A DNA stretch of 64,000 nt from Pieris napi (lineage: Eukaryota; Arthropoda; Insecta; Lepidoptera; Pieridae), in assembly GCF_905475465.1 (NCBI RefSeq), contig NC_062248.1:7130001-7194000 (forward strand), read 5' to 3'. Shown here piece after piece: positions 47,433 to 61,028 of the stretch (position 1 is the stretch's first letter; every line of letters begins with the position of its first letter). The notes below the pieces were generated by a model. That model was not told where the DNA came from and did no database searches. It saw only the letters and a program-made list of their open reading frames with translations. The translations under genes and the position numbers were made by a program.

Positions 47433-50400
47433 ACTAATTACTAATGGTACTAATAATTAATGACTACATCAACTTTTTCGTATAGGTACAATGCCTATTA
47501 TGGTATAATATTGGCATATAGATATCGTGTACATTGTATGAAAGAGGCAAACCTGATTTTTCGATACGGGATACCTTCAAATTGTTATGTTGATTGTAAA
47601 ATTCCGTTTAATAGAGTTGTCATGCATTTTCTCGATTCCAATAATTGCCTATTGTGCACTAACATTTCTAATTGAGAGTGGCTACGTTGGACTATGTGAT
47701 TCCCGCTGATTGAATGTGGTAGATCAAAGGACGAGGATTATTTTAACAATTCCAAGCAGCGTGCTCATAGTACGATCTCGTGTTAAAAAATATGTAGGGA
47801 GAAGTTTGTTTGTTCAGAATTTACGTTTTAAGCGTAATTGTGTAATTTTTTTAAGTACAGAAATGAGGCGAGTAATCATATTTAGTTCTTTGATACAAAT
47901 AAATACGAGTAAGCCGTTGAGTATTAGGAATACCTTATATATAGATTTTGTCACAGAAAACCTAACATACATGTAGTATCAATTAGGTGTCATCATTTCA
48001 TTGATTGTCGACACGACATCCCGAGAGTTATAGAAATTTAAATTACAGAACGGAGTTTTAATTCATATAACGTTGCTTTTAAAAAACACACATTAAATAA
48101 ATTATGATTTCAACTAATCTGTGTCCAGGAGATACGCGGTTACAATAATAAAGAAGAATGACAATTGTATAAAAATATGAGCATCTGTTAAAGTATTCGC
48201 TGCGCACACGAAATGTATATTTTCTTTTTACATAAATGAGATGACGGAGTATTATTGTTGGTGGTGTGTATTATAATGTCTCAAACAATACCAGATACAT
48301 ATTTTCCACTTTCAAAATAACTGCTTATGCTACAAGAGGTTCTACCTTATTGGATTGTATCAACTGTTTCATCCTAAGATTTAGATTCCAATATAAGTTG
48401 TTAAAGGGACAGATTGTATGTATCTACTTCTACAGTTACTGTAAGTTGGAGAAGAATTTCCTATTTGTATAGAATTCACGAACTGGCTTCCATCAGTAGT
48501 CGCTAGCACTGCGAATTACATACTGGGTTTCACTCATCAACAACTTCTTCAGTTCACACTGAATAAGTTTTAATTTTAGATGTTTCCTTTCCTTTTATGC
48601 TTTGAATAAAATAAATGGAAACATTAAAGACAAATTTATGTGGGTCCTAACTCATTCATCTAAATTAGTTATGATGAAATCTGATAAGCATTTGACAAAT
48701 GATAAAGTTAGTTTCGTATCTCTGGACTTTCGACCAGGGATTCCATTTTCGGGTGTCTGAACTTGAGCTTAACAGTTGATGGAAGTAATCTAGTGCCCAA
48801 CGTGGGAATGTCCTATTTATGCTATTAGTGGTATTTGTGCCTCTTAGGCAGGATGAAATCGGTCATTTTGTACGATTGTTTAGGTGAACAATATGTACTA
48901 GTAAGATAGGTTAAATTAACAAAGCAAGTACATTTCGGTCTGATTTCGGACAGGCAAAATTTTAGGATTTCGCGAGGAGCGATTTACCCTATTCATCGAA
49001 ACTCAGTTTGTATTTCAAGCTTTATTAGCTCATACGTATTTATACACAACACATTGTTTAATTGTGTATATTGATCGTCGATTCTGCAATTATTTATGTT
49101 GATGCAAAGGTAAACATTTTATTAAATGATTAAAGAACTCTCTGAATTTAAAACGACTTTGCAGTTAGCTAGTATTATTATATCATTTCGTTTTATACTA
49201 TATCATAAAAACATTTAATAAATATTGTTTTTTGTATAAGCACCAAATAAATGGTTATGCCTAAAGCGCATAGGTAGGATCACAGAGAGTTTACCTACCT
49301 TTGAACCCTCGAACCAAAGTGTTTCTAGTGTATGTGTAGAGCTTTTGCTTGTATGGGTAAGAATAACACCATATTATGAGGAAACTAGGACGTCTAGACA
49401 CAAAATATACCACTTTTGTCGATCACAGAAACCTGATGATTTTAAAAAGTATTTTGTTTTCTTTTTTAAATTATTGCTTAAACATTATAAATAAACTTTG
49501 AGATCAAAATTATCAGAAAAATACTCAGGTTGCCTGGTGTCTGAAGGGCTACACCACGGTACGAATTCCTTCGAATTAAAACTAAAGGCTTAAAGAAAAA
49601 CAATTGATAGTTTTTCTATGACGAAATTTAATCGAAAACATAACTGTGAAACATACTGTGTGCGAGAATTAAAAACAAGTTTTTATACCATATAGAATAT
49701 ACATGCAACATCTATCTTAAATTAATGGAGCCTAGCAATATCATCCCAGATTTACCAATAATACTCTTGCAATTGTTGCGTACAACACGTGTAGTTTAAA
49801 ACTCCCGAGATGGTAACACTAATATAATTGCTACATAAATGTAGGATAAATTATTATAATATATCTTATTTTTCGAGCACATAATAAAGTATGTGAAAGC
49901 GTTCCAATTTCAGAAAACCCTTTATAATTTTTTCGACGTACACAGCTCATCGTGGCGGAAATAATTTACCTTGTTAACGTTGACAACGTAACAGTTTACT
50001 AACCTTAATTTCGTAACTACTCGTTATGGAATCGCACGTTTCCATATTGAATTGGTATTAGGCTAAATCTCACTGAACCGGAATTTATATATTCGGATAT
50101 TTCGTTGTGTGAAGAAAAAAACTGTGAAATAGAAGTGAAACAGTTTTGATTTATACCTACTGCACACTTATAAACCTCAGCCGAATATGAAGGCAGATAT
50201 TGATAAACCACAAAGGCTTTCATTGTATCCTGTCCATGCGTCATGAACGGCACAGCTCGGCGGTGTTGCTACAACTCTTGCCATTTCTTGCCCTGAAATT
50301 GTTGTAATTTATTTGAATATAATTTTGGCTATAATATAGATACTAAATAATGTCCTGTTACAATCACCAAAAAATCAAATGCTCCAAATAAAGCCACGCC

Positions 50401-52428
50401 CCAATTCATAAAAACTCAATCAGTTATAGCACTGTACTAAAGTACTTCTTCTTCTCTCCCTTCAAATTGAATTTACGCTGTGATGAAAGTGAGGTCTCTG
50501 CAATTCATAACGGTGTAATTGAACTGATTTATTTATGAAGGGCATTACATATATGACTTGAATCAGGAATGTCAGTGACACTTTCTTTTAAAGTATAATA
50601 ACTGACGTTCTTAGAGATATAGCAATGCGGGAAATGGACACAAAAGAGCTTCTTGAAAAATTAAAACACATTTAGTTGAGCTTTAAGTGCGAAACCATTA
50701 GTGCTAAAGCGACGTTCATCTCGGAGCTCAATAAGTTAAACTCCATCTACAGTAAACGGAAACGAATGTAACTTATAAAAAAATTAAGTGATGCTTTAAG
50801 CAACAATATTTCTGTATTCAACTCTCTAAATTTGTTAAAACTTAAGTTTCCCTAGTGTCCCTGAGAGCCTTTTCATTGAATCAGATATTTATGTATCCCA
50901 GTCGAGTATATAGCTTGTGTTCTACCCGTTTCTTGTTAATCTTAGTACCATCATTGTCTCATATTATAAAATTATGAATGAGAGATTCTGTCGCCTAAAT
51001 AAATCTAGCGTTGAATTTTCTTAGTAAAAATATGATATATTATATAATATAATAACACTGTGAAAAAACTATTCGTACTAAGTAAACTTAATAAGCATAA
51101 TAAAGCGTGAAAGTTTTTTTATTCAGCTGAATTACTATTGACATAGTACAAGAACTATCAATTTTACCGGAGTACTGAACGTGTCATTGAGATTGTGCGA
51201 TTGTAGATATAACAAAATTGTAATATAATAGAACAACCTCCCAATCTCATACTAAATTTCGTTCATTAAACGCTTAGTATCGATGTACTCGTATGTGTAT
51301 TACAAATCACTCATAGATTTGGCTAAGATAAATAAGTTATGCAAAATTGCATTAATATAAAAATCTTTTGAACATTAAGGACAAGTATATTGAGAAGTAC
51401 AAATTGAAATAGGAGTCGTATGTAGACTTTAGTAAAACAAAATATACTTATTAATATAACATAGTATTTTGTACGGTCTATTTACGATGGATGCTTAAAC
51501 CGAGGTTTATTTGAATTCAATTGTAAATACAAGCACTTATTTCAAGCTCCCTCGACTCAAACTTTACATTGTATGAGTTTCATAGAAGCTCAGCTTTTAG
51601 TGCAATAGAGTATTTAAGTGGAAAGTGGATGGACATTTATTTATTCAATGTACGACTGTAAAAGAAAGGAATTAAACAAGATAAAAATACAATAGTTTTC
51701 CGGAGAATGTTTAAACTTATGCATTTATAATATGTGATATTGTGAAACGGAGCTTGAATAAGAAACATATCTTTCATGTTTACAAGCTTTTCAGAATAGA
51801 AAGTCATTCTTGAAAGTTTTTAAACAAATGAGTCACATGTCAAAGTTGAATCATTGGACATTACAATCTGACCTAAATTGATATTTAGAATATAGGTCTT
51901 AAGATTTTTTATATACATTTTTATAAAAACTTGAAAAAAAAACGAGAATCAGCTAGTAAATTAAATTATTTAAAGTTAGCTTTATATTAACACTGTAAAC
52001 TGTTCTAGACTAGTGCCTAGAGCGTTGGAACTTTAATTTAAATTTTCTTTTCATAAACCTCAAATTTGACTTCCTTTGAGGTCTTCGTTGGTTTCAGATA
52101 AAGTTTTAGCCTTACTAAATTTTAGCTTAAAATGTTATGTCGTACTTAGCCTTAAAATGCGAAATATGATAAATCCTTGATGTTCAGCTGTTTCCGCTGC
52201 CTAATGATTTGAACTGTGTGTTAAGGACTTATGGCGATGATAAAACAAGACATTTATTCAGACAGAAAACTTAATTGGACAAAAGAAGAGAAGAGGCGAT
52301 GTCAAAATAAAACAATGTGTATTTATGTGTTGCGTATACAGACTAAAACCATTTTAATATTTGTTTAACGAAGTGGCTAACAACAATATTATATGATGCA
52401 CGAATTAAAATACAGCTAGATGATGTAT
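47433..52428. other. Long AT-rich non-coding stretch
   Basis: Several frames of 60-90 codons are AT-driven. A minus-strand frame at 50017-50253 follows a fair acceptor (ACAACAATTTCAG near 50298) but with a stop between, so it is not called. Nothing else recognised. Confidence 0.4.
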
Positions 52429-52592
52429 ACCGTTTCACAATTTGACGGTTTCACTTCGATAGATTACAATCTACCGAATAATAATACGTTAAATTGTAAG
52501 CAGTTCGTTGAGGTTCACAATCTTTCGGCAGTTTACAATCTCGCGAGATAGATTACAATCTAACGGTGTTTAAAATTTTACGGTGACATATA
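52429..52592 (+). repeat. Hairpin-rich interspersed repeat, copy 1
   Basis: Starts ACCGTTTCACAATTTGACGG, includes two short hairpins of the type TAGATT-AC-AATCTA, the word AATAATACGTTAAATTGTAA, and ends AAAATTTTACGGTGACATAT. A second copy is at 63693-63838. No frame; likely a non-autonomous element of unknown class. Confidence 0.65.
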
Positions 52593-53047
52593 CATTGGAT
52601 AGTTCTAGGTATATCTAGTTTATAATTAATTCTTGGACTAGAACGAACCAGTATAGACATTAGTGTGAATAAAAAAAACACCTAAACCGTAATCTAGTCT
52701 ATAATACGTCTACATTTTCCGCAGAGTTATTTTATTCACTCTTCCACACACCCAAATTATTACTGCGAAATAAATTTATATTTATAAGTTGTTTCTGATA
52801 TCAAGTACGAGAATAATGATGCATACAATTACGATTGCTTCTCGTATTTATTCAATATTTTCCATGAATATTGTAATTGGATCACGGGCTCTTCTGGTCG
52901 AACCTTAATAGTGTGTAGAACTAAAAAAGATTTTATAACGTTATGGATGGACTTAAATATACATATCTAGATTGTGGGTATTGGATTTTTTATTATATAA
53001 TAAAGTCCGACGTATAAGTTAATTATATTTAAATATGATGCTCGTGG
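52593..53047. other. AT-rich non-coding stretch
   Basis: Nothing recognised. Confidence 0.4.
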
Positions 53048-53231
53048 GCAGTGTTAGCCTAGGTTTATTGCACCATAATCACGGAATCTTACTTCGAATC
53101 TCGGTGATGGATCAATAGATTTCCTCTCTATACGCGCTTATAATACTTTCTCATACGGTAATACAACTATCGTAAGGCAACTGTCTTTGTCCCAATAATC
53201 GACGCCTGTAAGGCTTAGAAAAGGTTCATCG
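53048..53231 (+). mobile_element. tRNA-derived SINE, strongly diverged
   Basis: GGCAGTGTTAGCCTAGG head, CTTCGAATCTCGGTGATGGA (B-box region), TTTCCTCTCTATACGCGCTT, TCATACGGTAATACAAC, TAATCGACGCCTGTAAGG. Order kept, about a third of bases changed by eye. Confidence 0.5.
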
Positions 53232-53681
53232 TTATATATGTAGTAAAAAAATTACGAATAAAAAATATGCAAGAATAGATCAAATGAAGAAAAAGTAATA
53301 TTAGCCTATATTGTATGGACTATGGACCTTTTCTTTATCAAAACTACTACTACTATTTAACCAGTTAAACACATTTTTGTATATGATAAAATGTGGGTTG
53401 TGCAGTTTGATCTAATTACTGTGTTTTTAATGAGATCAATTTAAATGAGGCTCCGTTTACAAGTTCTGAAGAGTGAAGTCGTAATTGGTAAAGCTGTCAA
53501 AGTATTTATATTCTGCTAATTTTAGTATGCAAATTTATATTACGTATATATCGTAGTAGTAATTCACTGAACTCTTCCGGGATAATAAATAAAGAACTTC
53601 AAAGCTATACTCGCGAAAGTATTACAATAGTAAATGTTTTTTAGTTTTGATTTAATGAGCAATAATTGAATAAATAATAAA
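53232..53681. other. AT-rich non-coding stretch
   Basis: Nothing recognised. Confidence 0.4.
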
Positions 53682-53860
53682 GTCCTTCTATCGCGTCTTT
53701 ATGTTTGTATGAACGAAAACGATACACCCAAAATTGATTTAGATGCAAATTCGTTGGTTTTATATAAATTGATTGAGTTAACGAGTTTTGTTGAAAATGT
53801 CGCAAAAGATCTTGCCAAACACACGAAATACACCCTTGGGAAGCTGTGGGCGAAAGCTAG
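53682..53860 (+). mobile_element. Helitron-like fragment ending in CTAG
   Basis: Ends GGAAGCTGTGGGCGAAAGCTAG followed by T, like Helitron 3' ends of the lepidopteran type. Upstream GTTTGTATGAACGAAAACGA resembles the 5' portion. The middle is short, so this is an internally deleted copy or a fragment. Confidence 0.45.
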
Positions 53861-56666
53861 TAAATTATTATTTAATATCCATGAATAAATTTAATACGTA
53901 AAAAAAGTATAAGCTATTTATAACTGTGGAACATTCTGCTCCTCAGCATAATGCTGAGCCAGGGCCAATTACAGCCACAGCTCACACGCATTACATTCTT
54001 GAGACGAACCGAATGGGAAAAGGAAAAAAATGTATAGCTCTCATAATATCTTTTTATTTAATTTTTTCTCTTTGGTTATTGTTATTTTGTGTGTTTATGT
54101 GTGTGTGTTTTTGTTTGTAATAAATGATAAGTCTATGTCAATATTTCTTTTTGGTTCAATTTTCGTCATTCCGTATCAAAATCATTTGAAAAATAAATTA
54201 ATACAAATGAAAGCTCATTTCATGTGCGATTTTATTGAACACTATTAGTATATCACTGTTATGGCTATAATAACAATCGCCTTTGCCATCTATTTGAATA
54301 GCTTCATATACTTTTATACGGCGATAGAAGAAACTTTCCAACTGAAAAGTTAAGTTCAAGTATTATATAACAGAGAACACTCCAAGCCACTTTGGTCGCA
54401 TTTTCAGTACATTGTCATTTCACAAATCGGATGTATATTTAAATTCAATTTTAAATTGATTTCTTTTCGTCAATTTCGTTGATTTGTATTGTTCGCAATT
54501 GGTTTATCCGGCTACGCAGTGATTGCAACAGCGATTCGAGTTACTGAACCGAAAGTTGAAAAGTTTATACTTATATTTTTACTTTCATAAATTTTAATGG
54601 TTTAAAATTCAGGATTAAAATGGGATTTGAATATTTTTAGAGCAGCTAACGTTTATTGCTTATATTTTAAACATATTTTTGAAGTAATAAAGTTTTACAC
54701 AATCATTCAATTAAATATAAAGTTTACACGATTTCAATTAAATATTAATTGTAATTTGGGTTTTTTTCAGTTTTAAAGCTTTGTGATTGTTATGTATCTC
54801 TAACATAAATCAGGCGAATTAGTATTTCTTGTCTAAATTATGTTATTCTTCGTAATATTATATATTATGCGCTTACGTAGAACTAACTCAACTTAAACAA
54901 AACGTTAAACAGAAGTTGCGGAAACGTCATAGGCGGAGTGAAAGTTAGTAAGGATAAAATAAAATTTTCTCATACGAATGTTAAAACAATTCAATTAGGA
55001 AGGTGTATTTCAAACATTTATCCTAAACCAGTGATAGTTAAATACAAAGTAATTTTTAAACGCATGTCGTTAAGCACCACAGCAAACAGCTCTGCAAACG
55101 TTGCTAGAATCTATATTTTCTCTCTTTACAGTCCGAATTTGCACATTCCGTGAAAACCAGTTTAATGGACAGACTAGGAAATCGTAAAAAGTGTACTATT
55201 TTCCAAGCCTCTGCTTACCCAGGTTTAATTTATTTCTCTACTGACTATATTTACGCCGAAGATAACGTTTATTTTGTTACAACAAATGTCACTAATGGTT
55301 CTGATGGAGCATGAGTCGTCTCGCTCGAACAAATATATTTTATTATATTTGCAAATAAGAAACAGATAAAGAAACAAAGATAAACTTGTTTATTATTCTA
55401 TATCACAGGAAGTTTCCGTAAAATAGATGTGATGGGGCGTACTTCAGTCGTATAATGTGCAAAACTTGTCACTAGTGCATCCTTGATACATGCACTTTAT
55501 CGTTTCGGCTTGGGAGCAGGATGCATACAACATTATACATATAAATTAAGTTTCTCCGTGAGCGTTGCATAATTCAATTTGATCACAATACGAATAAGGT
55601 GTGTGGAGATGCAGGCGGAGTTAGCAAAATTAGATTCACGGTTTGTATAGAAGCACACTTGCTGCAATATTTCCGCCTGGAATATCGTCAAACTAGTAAA
55701 GAATGCGCCAGTAAACCCTCACTGTTCTGTTTTTTCACGTCTGGCATTGTTTCGCCCACACTCTATAGAAGAAACTCAATTCCATTTGCTTAGCTATTGG
55801 CGGTTGACTGAATGTTTTTTCGCAACGAATCCTATTTTACTTTAAAGTAAAAACAGTATAGCGTTTGCAACAAAACTGCACAGCCATGTTACAGGTACGC
55901 TGAAAATGCGCGCTGGTTTTATGTAAATCTTTTCACTAAAATTTCGTTGGCGCTTTTATAGTTCACATCACTGACGTCATGCTGGATTATTCAGCACCAT
56001 TTATTTTCATTTACGTCTCACTCAAATGACCGCGTATGATACAAAACACAGTATTTGGACAGAAAATGTCATATTAAACAGGTGAACCCGTCGAGAACTT
56101 TACTTATTAAACTTTGGACAACTCGCAATCAGCCAGCAGTTGTTATGAGAACATGTTAAATATTTTCCGAGTTAGTTATCCTCCCGGTGGCAGGTGAGGG
56201 AAATTTACATAATACTGTGCAACCATGAATCCTGGTTCTAGTCCGACCACAAGTAAACTGTCGTCGCTGTTCAATATTTAGAGGGATATGTACCCGTACA
56301 CAGTTCGCTTCATTTAAATAATTGATCAAGATATCTTTGGCTGTGGGTTTTAGATCTGAAATAGCTTTAATGAAAATACCATGTGAGTACACCGCGTTAG
56401 TCTTTACAGTTACAATGATAGATGTTTTAATTGCGTTGGATGAATAAAAACATTCACGAAAATAACGTAAGGTCGTGGTTACCATGGTTACTGATCTTTA
56501 TACTTGCATAAAGCATCGTAACAAACATCGTGATAAACATGGCCTTTGGGTTCATGTTTTATTTTAAGGCCTGGGATTTAAATGAAGATAAAACAATAGA
56601 ACGTCTCGTACGAAAGATTCCGTAAATAATAATATAATCCCTTTACGAATAAATATTGTGTGTTTA
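53861..56666. other. Non-coding stretch
   Basis: A minus-strand frame at 56156-56485 (109 codons) lies in a more balanced patch and is the least unlikely gene here, but I see no domain, signal peptide or splice context. Others (53926-54120, 54938-55153, 55599-55793) are weaker. Confidence 0.35.
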
Positions 56667-56755
56667 GTGGAGCTACATCTCTTGGTCTCAGATTTCTGTA
56701 TCTGTTTCGATTTGTCTAATAGGCACCGCATCCTGTGCCTGATAGACCGACGATA
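56667..56755 (-). mobile_element. SINE 3' fragment, reverse orientation
   Basis: The reverse complement reads GGCACAGGATGCGGTGCCTA, TTAGACAAATCG, AAACAGATACAGAAATCTGA, GACCAAGAGATGTAGCTCC, the 3' half of the SINE seen at 61955. The plus-strand frame 56658-56903 runs through it. Confidence 0.6.
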
Positions 56756-56883
56756 TTTATATATTTTAGGGCATGCTGATTTCCTAACGATGTTCTTCTA
56801 CGTACTGTACAACAGTGTTAAAAGCGCACATTACCAGGCCAACACTGCTCTTAGTATTGTCTTTATTGACTTAACTTTTAGAC

Positions 56884-57206
56884 ATAGAAAAACACTTTTT
56901 TAACGGATTTGAAGTTATGTTTTACTATAAATTTACAATTATTTTACATAATTTTAAATTTAACCGACGTTTCGCGTGCTTTACAGCGTGCGTGGTCACG
57001 GTGACTGAAGACAAAAGGTGTTGAATGTCAAAAAGTATCACAGCTGTAGAAAAAGTTGTGTTATCTGTATTTATTTCCCCGGAGTTGGTATCGACTAAAA
57101 GATGGAGGGTTATGGCAGAAATGGCACACGGTGTCCTCTATTATGTAAAATAATCGTAAATTTATAGTAAAACATAACTTCAATTCCGTTAAAAAAGTGT
57201 TTTTCC
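56884..57206 (-). mobile_element. Long-TIR MITE, internally deleted copy
   Basis: Ends AAAAACACTTTTTTAACGGA and the complement near 57190-57206. Interior GTCACGGTGACTGAAGACAA, GGTGTTGAATGTCAAAAAGT, GAGTTGGTATCGACT run opposite to copy 1 (18348-18766). The inner part of one arm, with the ACGCACGC word, is missing on the right, so a deletion of about 90 bases removed it. Confidence 0.75.
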
Positions 57207-57990
57207 AACACTGCTCTTTTTCTTTGTTCAGTATTCGTGAACATTCATAATCAAACTACGAATTGAAACCTTATACATGTTTGCGTCTACAATAATATTC
57301 GAAACAGACTGTATCCTTCACTGAACCTCCATTTACTCTTAGTTATTCATCTTCAGACAATGATACTTAAACTTTCTTTTATAAATCTTCACAAACTCAC
57401 ATTTCCATTAGTAGAGTTTATTTGTCATATTACGCTTATTATTATGTCTATCAAAGACCCTTAGGCTCTGTTTATAATATTACACATTCTTATTTTCATT
57501 TCTATTAAAATTTATACTAATTTTTATTGCGGTCTCATTTCAATGTAATGAAATCTGTATATTAAAATGCATATAAAATATTTTCAACAATTGTATGATA
57601 AATTTCAATTAATTTGTTTAAAACCGTAAAACTGGAAACGTTATACGAAAATTAATCAAAATATATACCTTTGTTTGTATCAATAAAACATTGCTTTAAC
57701 AACTATCTTTTTTATTTCACTAAATTTCAATTACATAGACATCATTGTCTTCTTCAAATCAACGATGCACAGTCGTATATCAAATTCAAATGGTTTAATT
57801 TTGGGATTGTCTCTGCCTAGAAGAGTATTAGCGAAATGATTGATGCCACATGAAGATATATGTCGAAGACTTAAGACTGAAATACAACCAGACCACAACC
57901 ATATACCAATGTAGAGATAAATCCATTCCGTTATGGCGTATTAGACCTGTCCCGCCTAGCAATTTCGTAAAGCGAAACGTCCGTTTGTCA
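57207..57990. other. AT-rich non-coding stretch
   Basis: Nothing recognised. Confidence 0.4.
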
Positions 57991-57997
57991 TCCTCAA

Positions 57998-58053
57998 CCA
58001 ATTAGCGTTTGGAACGATGACGTGATCAAGCACTCTGATTGGCCTACTATAAA
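57998..58053 (+). promoter_or_regulatory. Promoter-like motif cluster
   Basis: Within 56 bases: CCAAT (57998-58002), a CRE-like TGACGTGA (58018-58025), an inverted CCAAT as ATTGG (58038-58042) and TATAAA (58048-58053). If functional it would start transcription near 58080 rightward. No coding exon is visible downstream, so this may be chance or a transposon promoter. Confidence 0.22.
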
Positions 58054-58099
58054 TTCACTTACTTACGTTCCCCATTTTAAAATCTTAAATAAAGAAGTA

Positions 58100-58433
58100 T
58101 TTATATGCCCCACTTATTATAATATACAACTTGGGATCAATGTGCATACCGCAAAAGCTAGCTACACTTAAACATACAGAAGTTGCAAGCTAATGCCAAA
58201 GTTTGAGCCGCTGATAGCTGCTCAGCTCAATATTGATGTTGTTTAAACATTATAGCAAAGTTGAGGAAACTATTGAATAAATACAACGATACTAGATCTT
58301 GCTAATCTACATAATATATATTATTGACTTTTAATAATCCCCGATGAAAATGTTTGTTAATATATCTATGTATTTCTAGAGTCTTATACGTTCTATAAAA
58401 CTCATACAATAATACTGTTTTGTTCAGATCACA
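58100..58433. other. AT-rich non-coding stretch
   Basis: Nothing recognised. Confidence 0.4.
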
Positions 58434-58498
58434 AGGGGTTCTTTGGTTGAATGCGCTATCGCTCGAATATAATATCGCAGGTTCGAATTTAATTTAAA
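58434..58498 (+). repeat. tRNA-like sequence, perhaps a SINE head
   Basis: GGGGTTCTTTGGTTGAATGC followed by GCTATCGC and a B-box-like CAGGTTCGAATTTAA. No cloverleaf can be closed by eye (no acceptor pairing), so it is not called as a tRNA gene. It differs from the SINE family above. Confidence 0.3.
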
Positions 58499-58500
58499 AA

Positions 58501-59149
58501 AAATGTGATATGTTATATGGAATAACTTTATGCTAACCTAATTTACGCGAGGCAAAGAAAGTCAAAACTTAAACTTAGCAAATGTTAAATTAATATATCG
58601 ATTAACACATTTCATTTCTTTATTCCTTCCGATTATAAAAAAAATAAAACAGAAAACAACATTTTATTGAAGAAACCTGGTTAACGTAAAATACCACATA
58701 AAATATTCATAGCATTACACGCTGTAAAGGCTAAGTGATTTTGCGAGTAAGTTCTCTTTAAATCTGACGGGCCTACCCGCGTAAGAGCGTAACGAACACT
58801 GTGGAATAGGCCGTGCTTACAAACTGCGTAACTTCAATCTTCTTTATCGCGGCATTATAGCGGAATTGAACGTATCCTCAAATCTCGGCCAACTCGGCGT
58901 GAAATTTTGTTAAACTTACCCCTCTATTTCAAGAATGATTTATGTGTCCTACTAGACTATTTTTCTGTTGTCAACAATTATATTGAAAAAACTTTTTAAT
59001 ATTGGTTGGTATTAGATATATACCTATTTGAGATATGAAAATATTACGGTGATCGTTGGATCGTGACATGTCAGTTTTATCACATTAAAATTTCAATATT
59101 AACTAGCAGCGTCAATGAACATTGAGTCTATAAAACTATTTATTTTACA
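58501..59149. other. Non-coding stretch
   Basis: A GC-richer patch at 58765-58910 has no supported frame. Nothing else. Confidence 0.4.
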
Positions 59150-59310
59150 CGCTTTATATTAGCTTCACCTGTATGTATGTATGTAACCGACTCCTTCGGA
59201 CTCGATTTTAACCCACTTTTAACGGACAGATTTAATTCAAACTTTGCGTACCTGTCAAAAATCGATGACAATGCAATAATCCGAAAAAAAAATTTAACTA
59301 AAAAATAAAA
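59150..59310 (+). mobile_element. Helitron-like fragment
   Basis: TGTATGTATGTAACCGACTC, CTTCGGACTCGATTTTAACC, CACTTTTAACGGACAG and ATCGATGACAATGCAATAAT are words I know from a lepidopteran Helitron family. Ends unclear; ends in A runs. Confidence 0.4.
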
Positions 59311-60902
59311 AATTATTCTCTGTGCCATATTTTTCGTCTATCGAGCAACCCACGCTTTTTCACAATAATACCAGTATTTTTTGTTCATTACCATTTTCAG
59401 CCTAAATTAGGAATTATTTATACATATGATTCGATTTTTATTTTTATGCATGAAACTACACACATTACATTCCAGAAACGTTCTGTCCCTATCGCTCTCA
59501 TGTCACGTTGCTAATAAATAAACGGAATAAAAACATTGAATTTCAGTGTCTATGCATAAGACCAAAATAACACAATATACAAGATATCTCTTGTAAGCGT
59601 CACTGTCAAGAGAGAGTGGTGGGAAACAGCGGGAAACTAAACAGCGTAATTACAAGTCACTCTACACTGAATTGAAAAACCATCTACCGTGAAAATACCT
59701 CGCCGGAAAATCCTTTAGCAGTGCTCATTCTACGGCTGATAATATTATCGTGTTTATTTTGCCGAAAACGCCATTATACTAACCAATATTATACCTCATA
59801 TTGCGATCGGATAGGTAATTGTTTCATTAACGTTAATTAAAATAATTAAGCGATTGCCAGCTCTCGCTTTCTGAACCCGGAATTATCTTGATTGGTGATA
59901 AATAATTTATGTTAATATATTACAAGTGTACATCATAAAACGTTTAATATTTAACAGCTCTACTCAGAGTTACTCGTTTAGGTAAAAAATTTAGAGCTTA
60001 GGTTTAAAAATATAATTTCTTATAGAAACTTATCGATGTTCAAAAATACAAATGAATGTTTTCACTATTTTAGTGTTCAAAAGTAAAAAACAGTTACTTT
60101 AACATGAACTACAATCCTTTTATTTAAAAAAAAATGTATATTATTCCTATAATACATTTTGGTAAATACGAAGACAAACGAAATCTTGAAGAAAAGCGCA
60201 GGCATCAGCTTATAATTATATTATAATGTTGCTTTTTAAAAGCGTTTCTTTAAAAAGTATCTTGTTAATTGAAATGAATGAAGTTAATATTTCCATCCAA
60301 ATCTTAAGGACTTTTTAAATGTTATAAAAGGAATTTAATTTCAGTAATAATTTTGCCGGAACTTTTTTCCTCAATTATAATTTAACTCGTGCAAGCATTA
60401 AGTAGGTAGGTACTAAAGGGCACTTCAAAGGCTTCTTTTTCAATATATTTATCTGGAATAATATAATAATAATGCAATGTATGAAAAAAATCATACATTG
60501 CGTTATTATTTACGTAATATATAGTTAACTTGTAGATCGTACTACTACGAGTATACCAATTATAAGAAGCATTACGTTTTATCTAATACGAACTTATATT
60601 ATGGTATCAATGTATACAAAAACTTAAAAAGTATGGTAAATATCGCTCTAAAGCTACTGAAACGGAAACAATTATTGCTTTTCGTTAATACATGATAAGC
60701 AAAGTTTATTATTTACTTGATCTAATACAGAAATGTCTGACCCATTGCTTTTTTGGATTTCGAAGGATTTTTTTCGAAGAGACGATCTTATGATTGCGCT
60801 ATTAACAGAACAGAAGAGAAATAAAACGCGTTACTGCGCCTGAGTAATGCGTGCGCCAACGCGAGCTTGCATGTTTACATAATACAAACTTGTACCTTAG
60901 TT
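59311..60902. other. AT-rich non-coding stretch with one hairpin
   Basis: The hairpin at 60465-60510 is listed separately. Nothing else recognised. Confidence 0.4.
60465..60510. repeat. 20-bp hairpin with one mismatch
   Basis: AATAATAATGCAATGTATGA (60465-60484) and TCATACATTGCGTTATTATT (60491-60510), loop of six A. Confidence 0.8.
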
Positions 60903-61028
60903 ATGGAAAAACAGAGATATGCTATAGTTGAAAAATATGACGCGTCGAATCACCTCGACTCTGCGCCAATGTGTGAGCCTAAGGCAGTGTTTATACCAGC
61001 ACATTTAAAACCACCAGTGATCCACTAG
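60903..61028 (+). other. Possible small ORF, 41 codons
   Basis: ATG at 60903 in fair context (AGTTATGG). Frame begins MEKQRYAIVEKYDASNHLDS and ends TAG at 61026-61028. It sits in a GC-richer patch (60830-61030). The composition is protein-like, but a frame this short has little weight. Confidence 0.15.

Noticed and set aside
50017..50253. Minus-strand frame after a fair acceptor
   Set aside because: A stop separates the acceptor from the frame, so they do not fit together.
56156..56485. 109-codon minus-strand frame
   Set aside because: More balanced codons than most, but no signal peptide, domain or splice signals; kept only as a note in the block entry.
58434..58498. Functional tRNA gene
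   Set aside because: No acceptor or anticodon stem can be closed by eye; listed only as tRNA-like.
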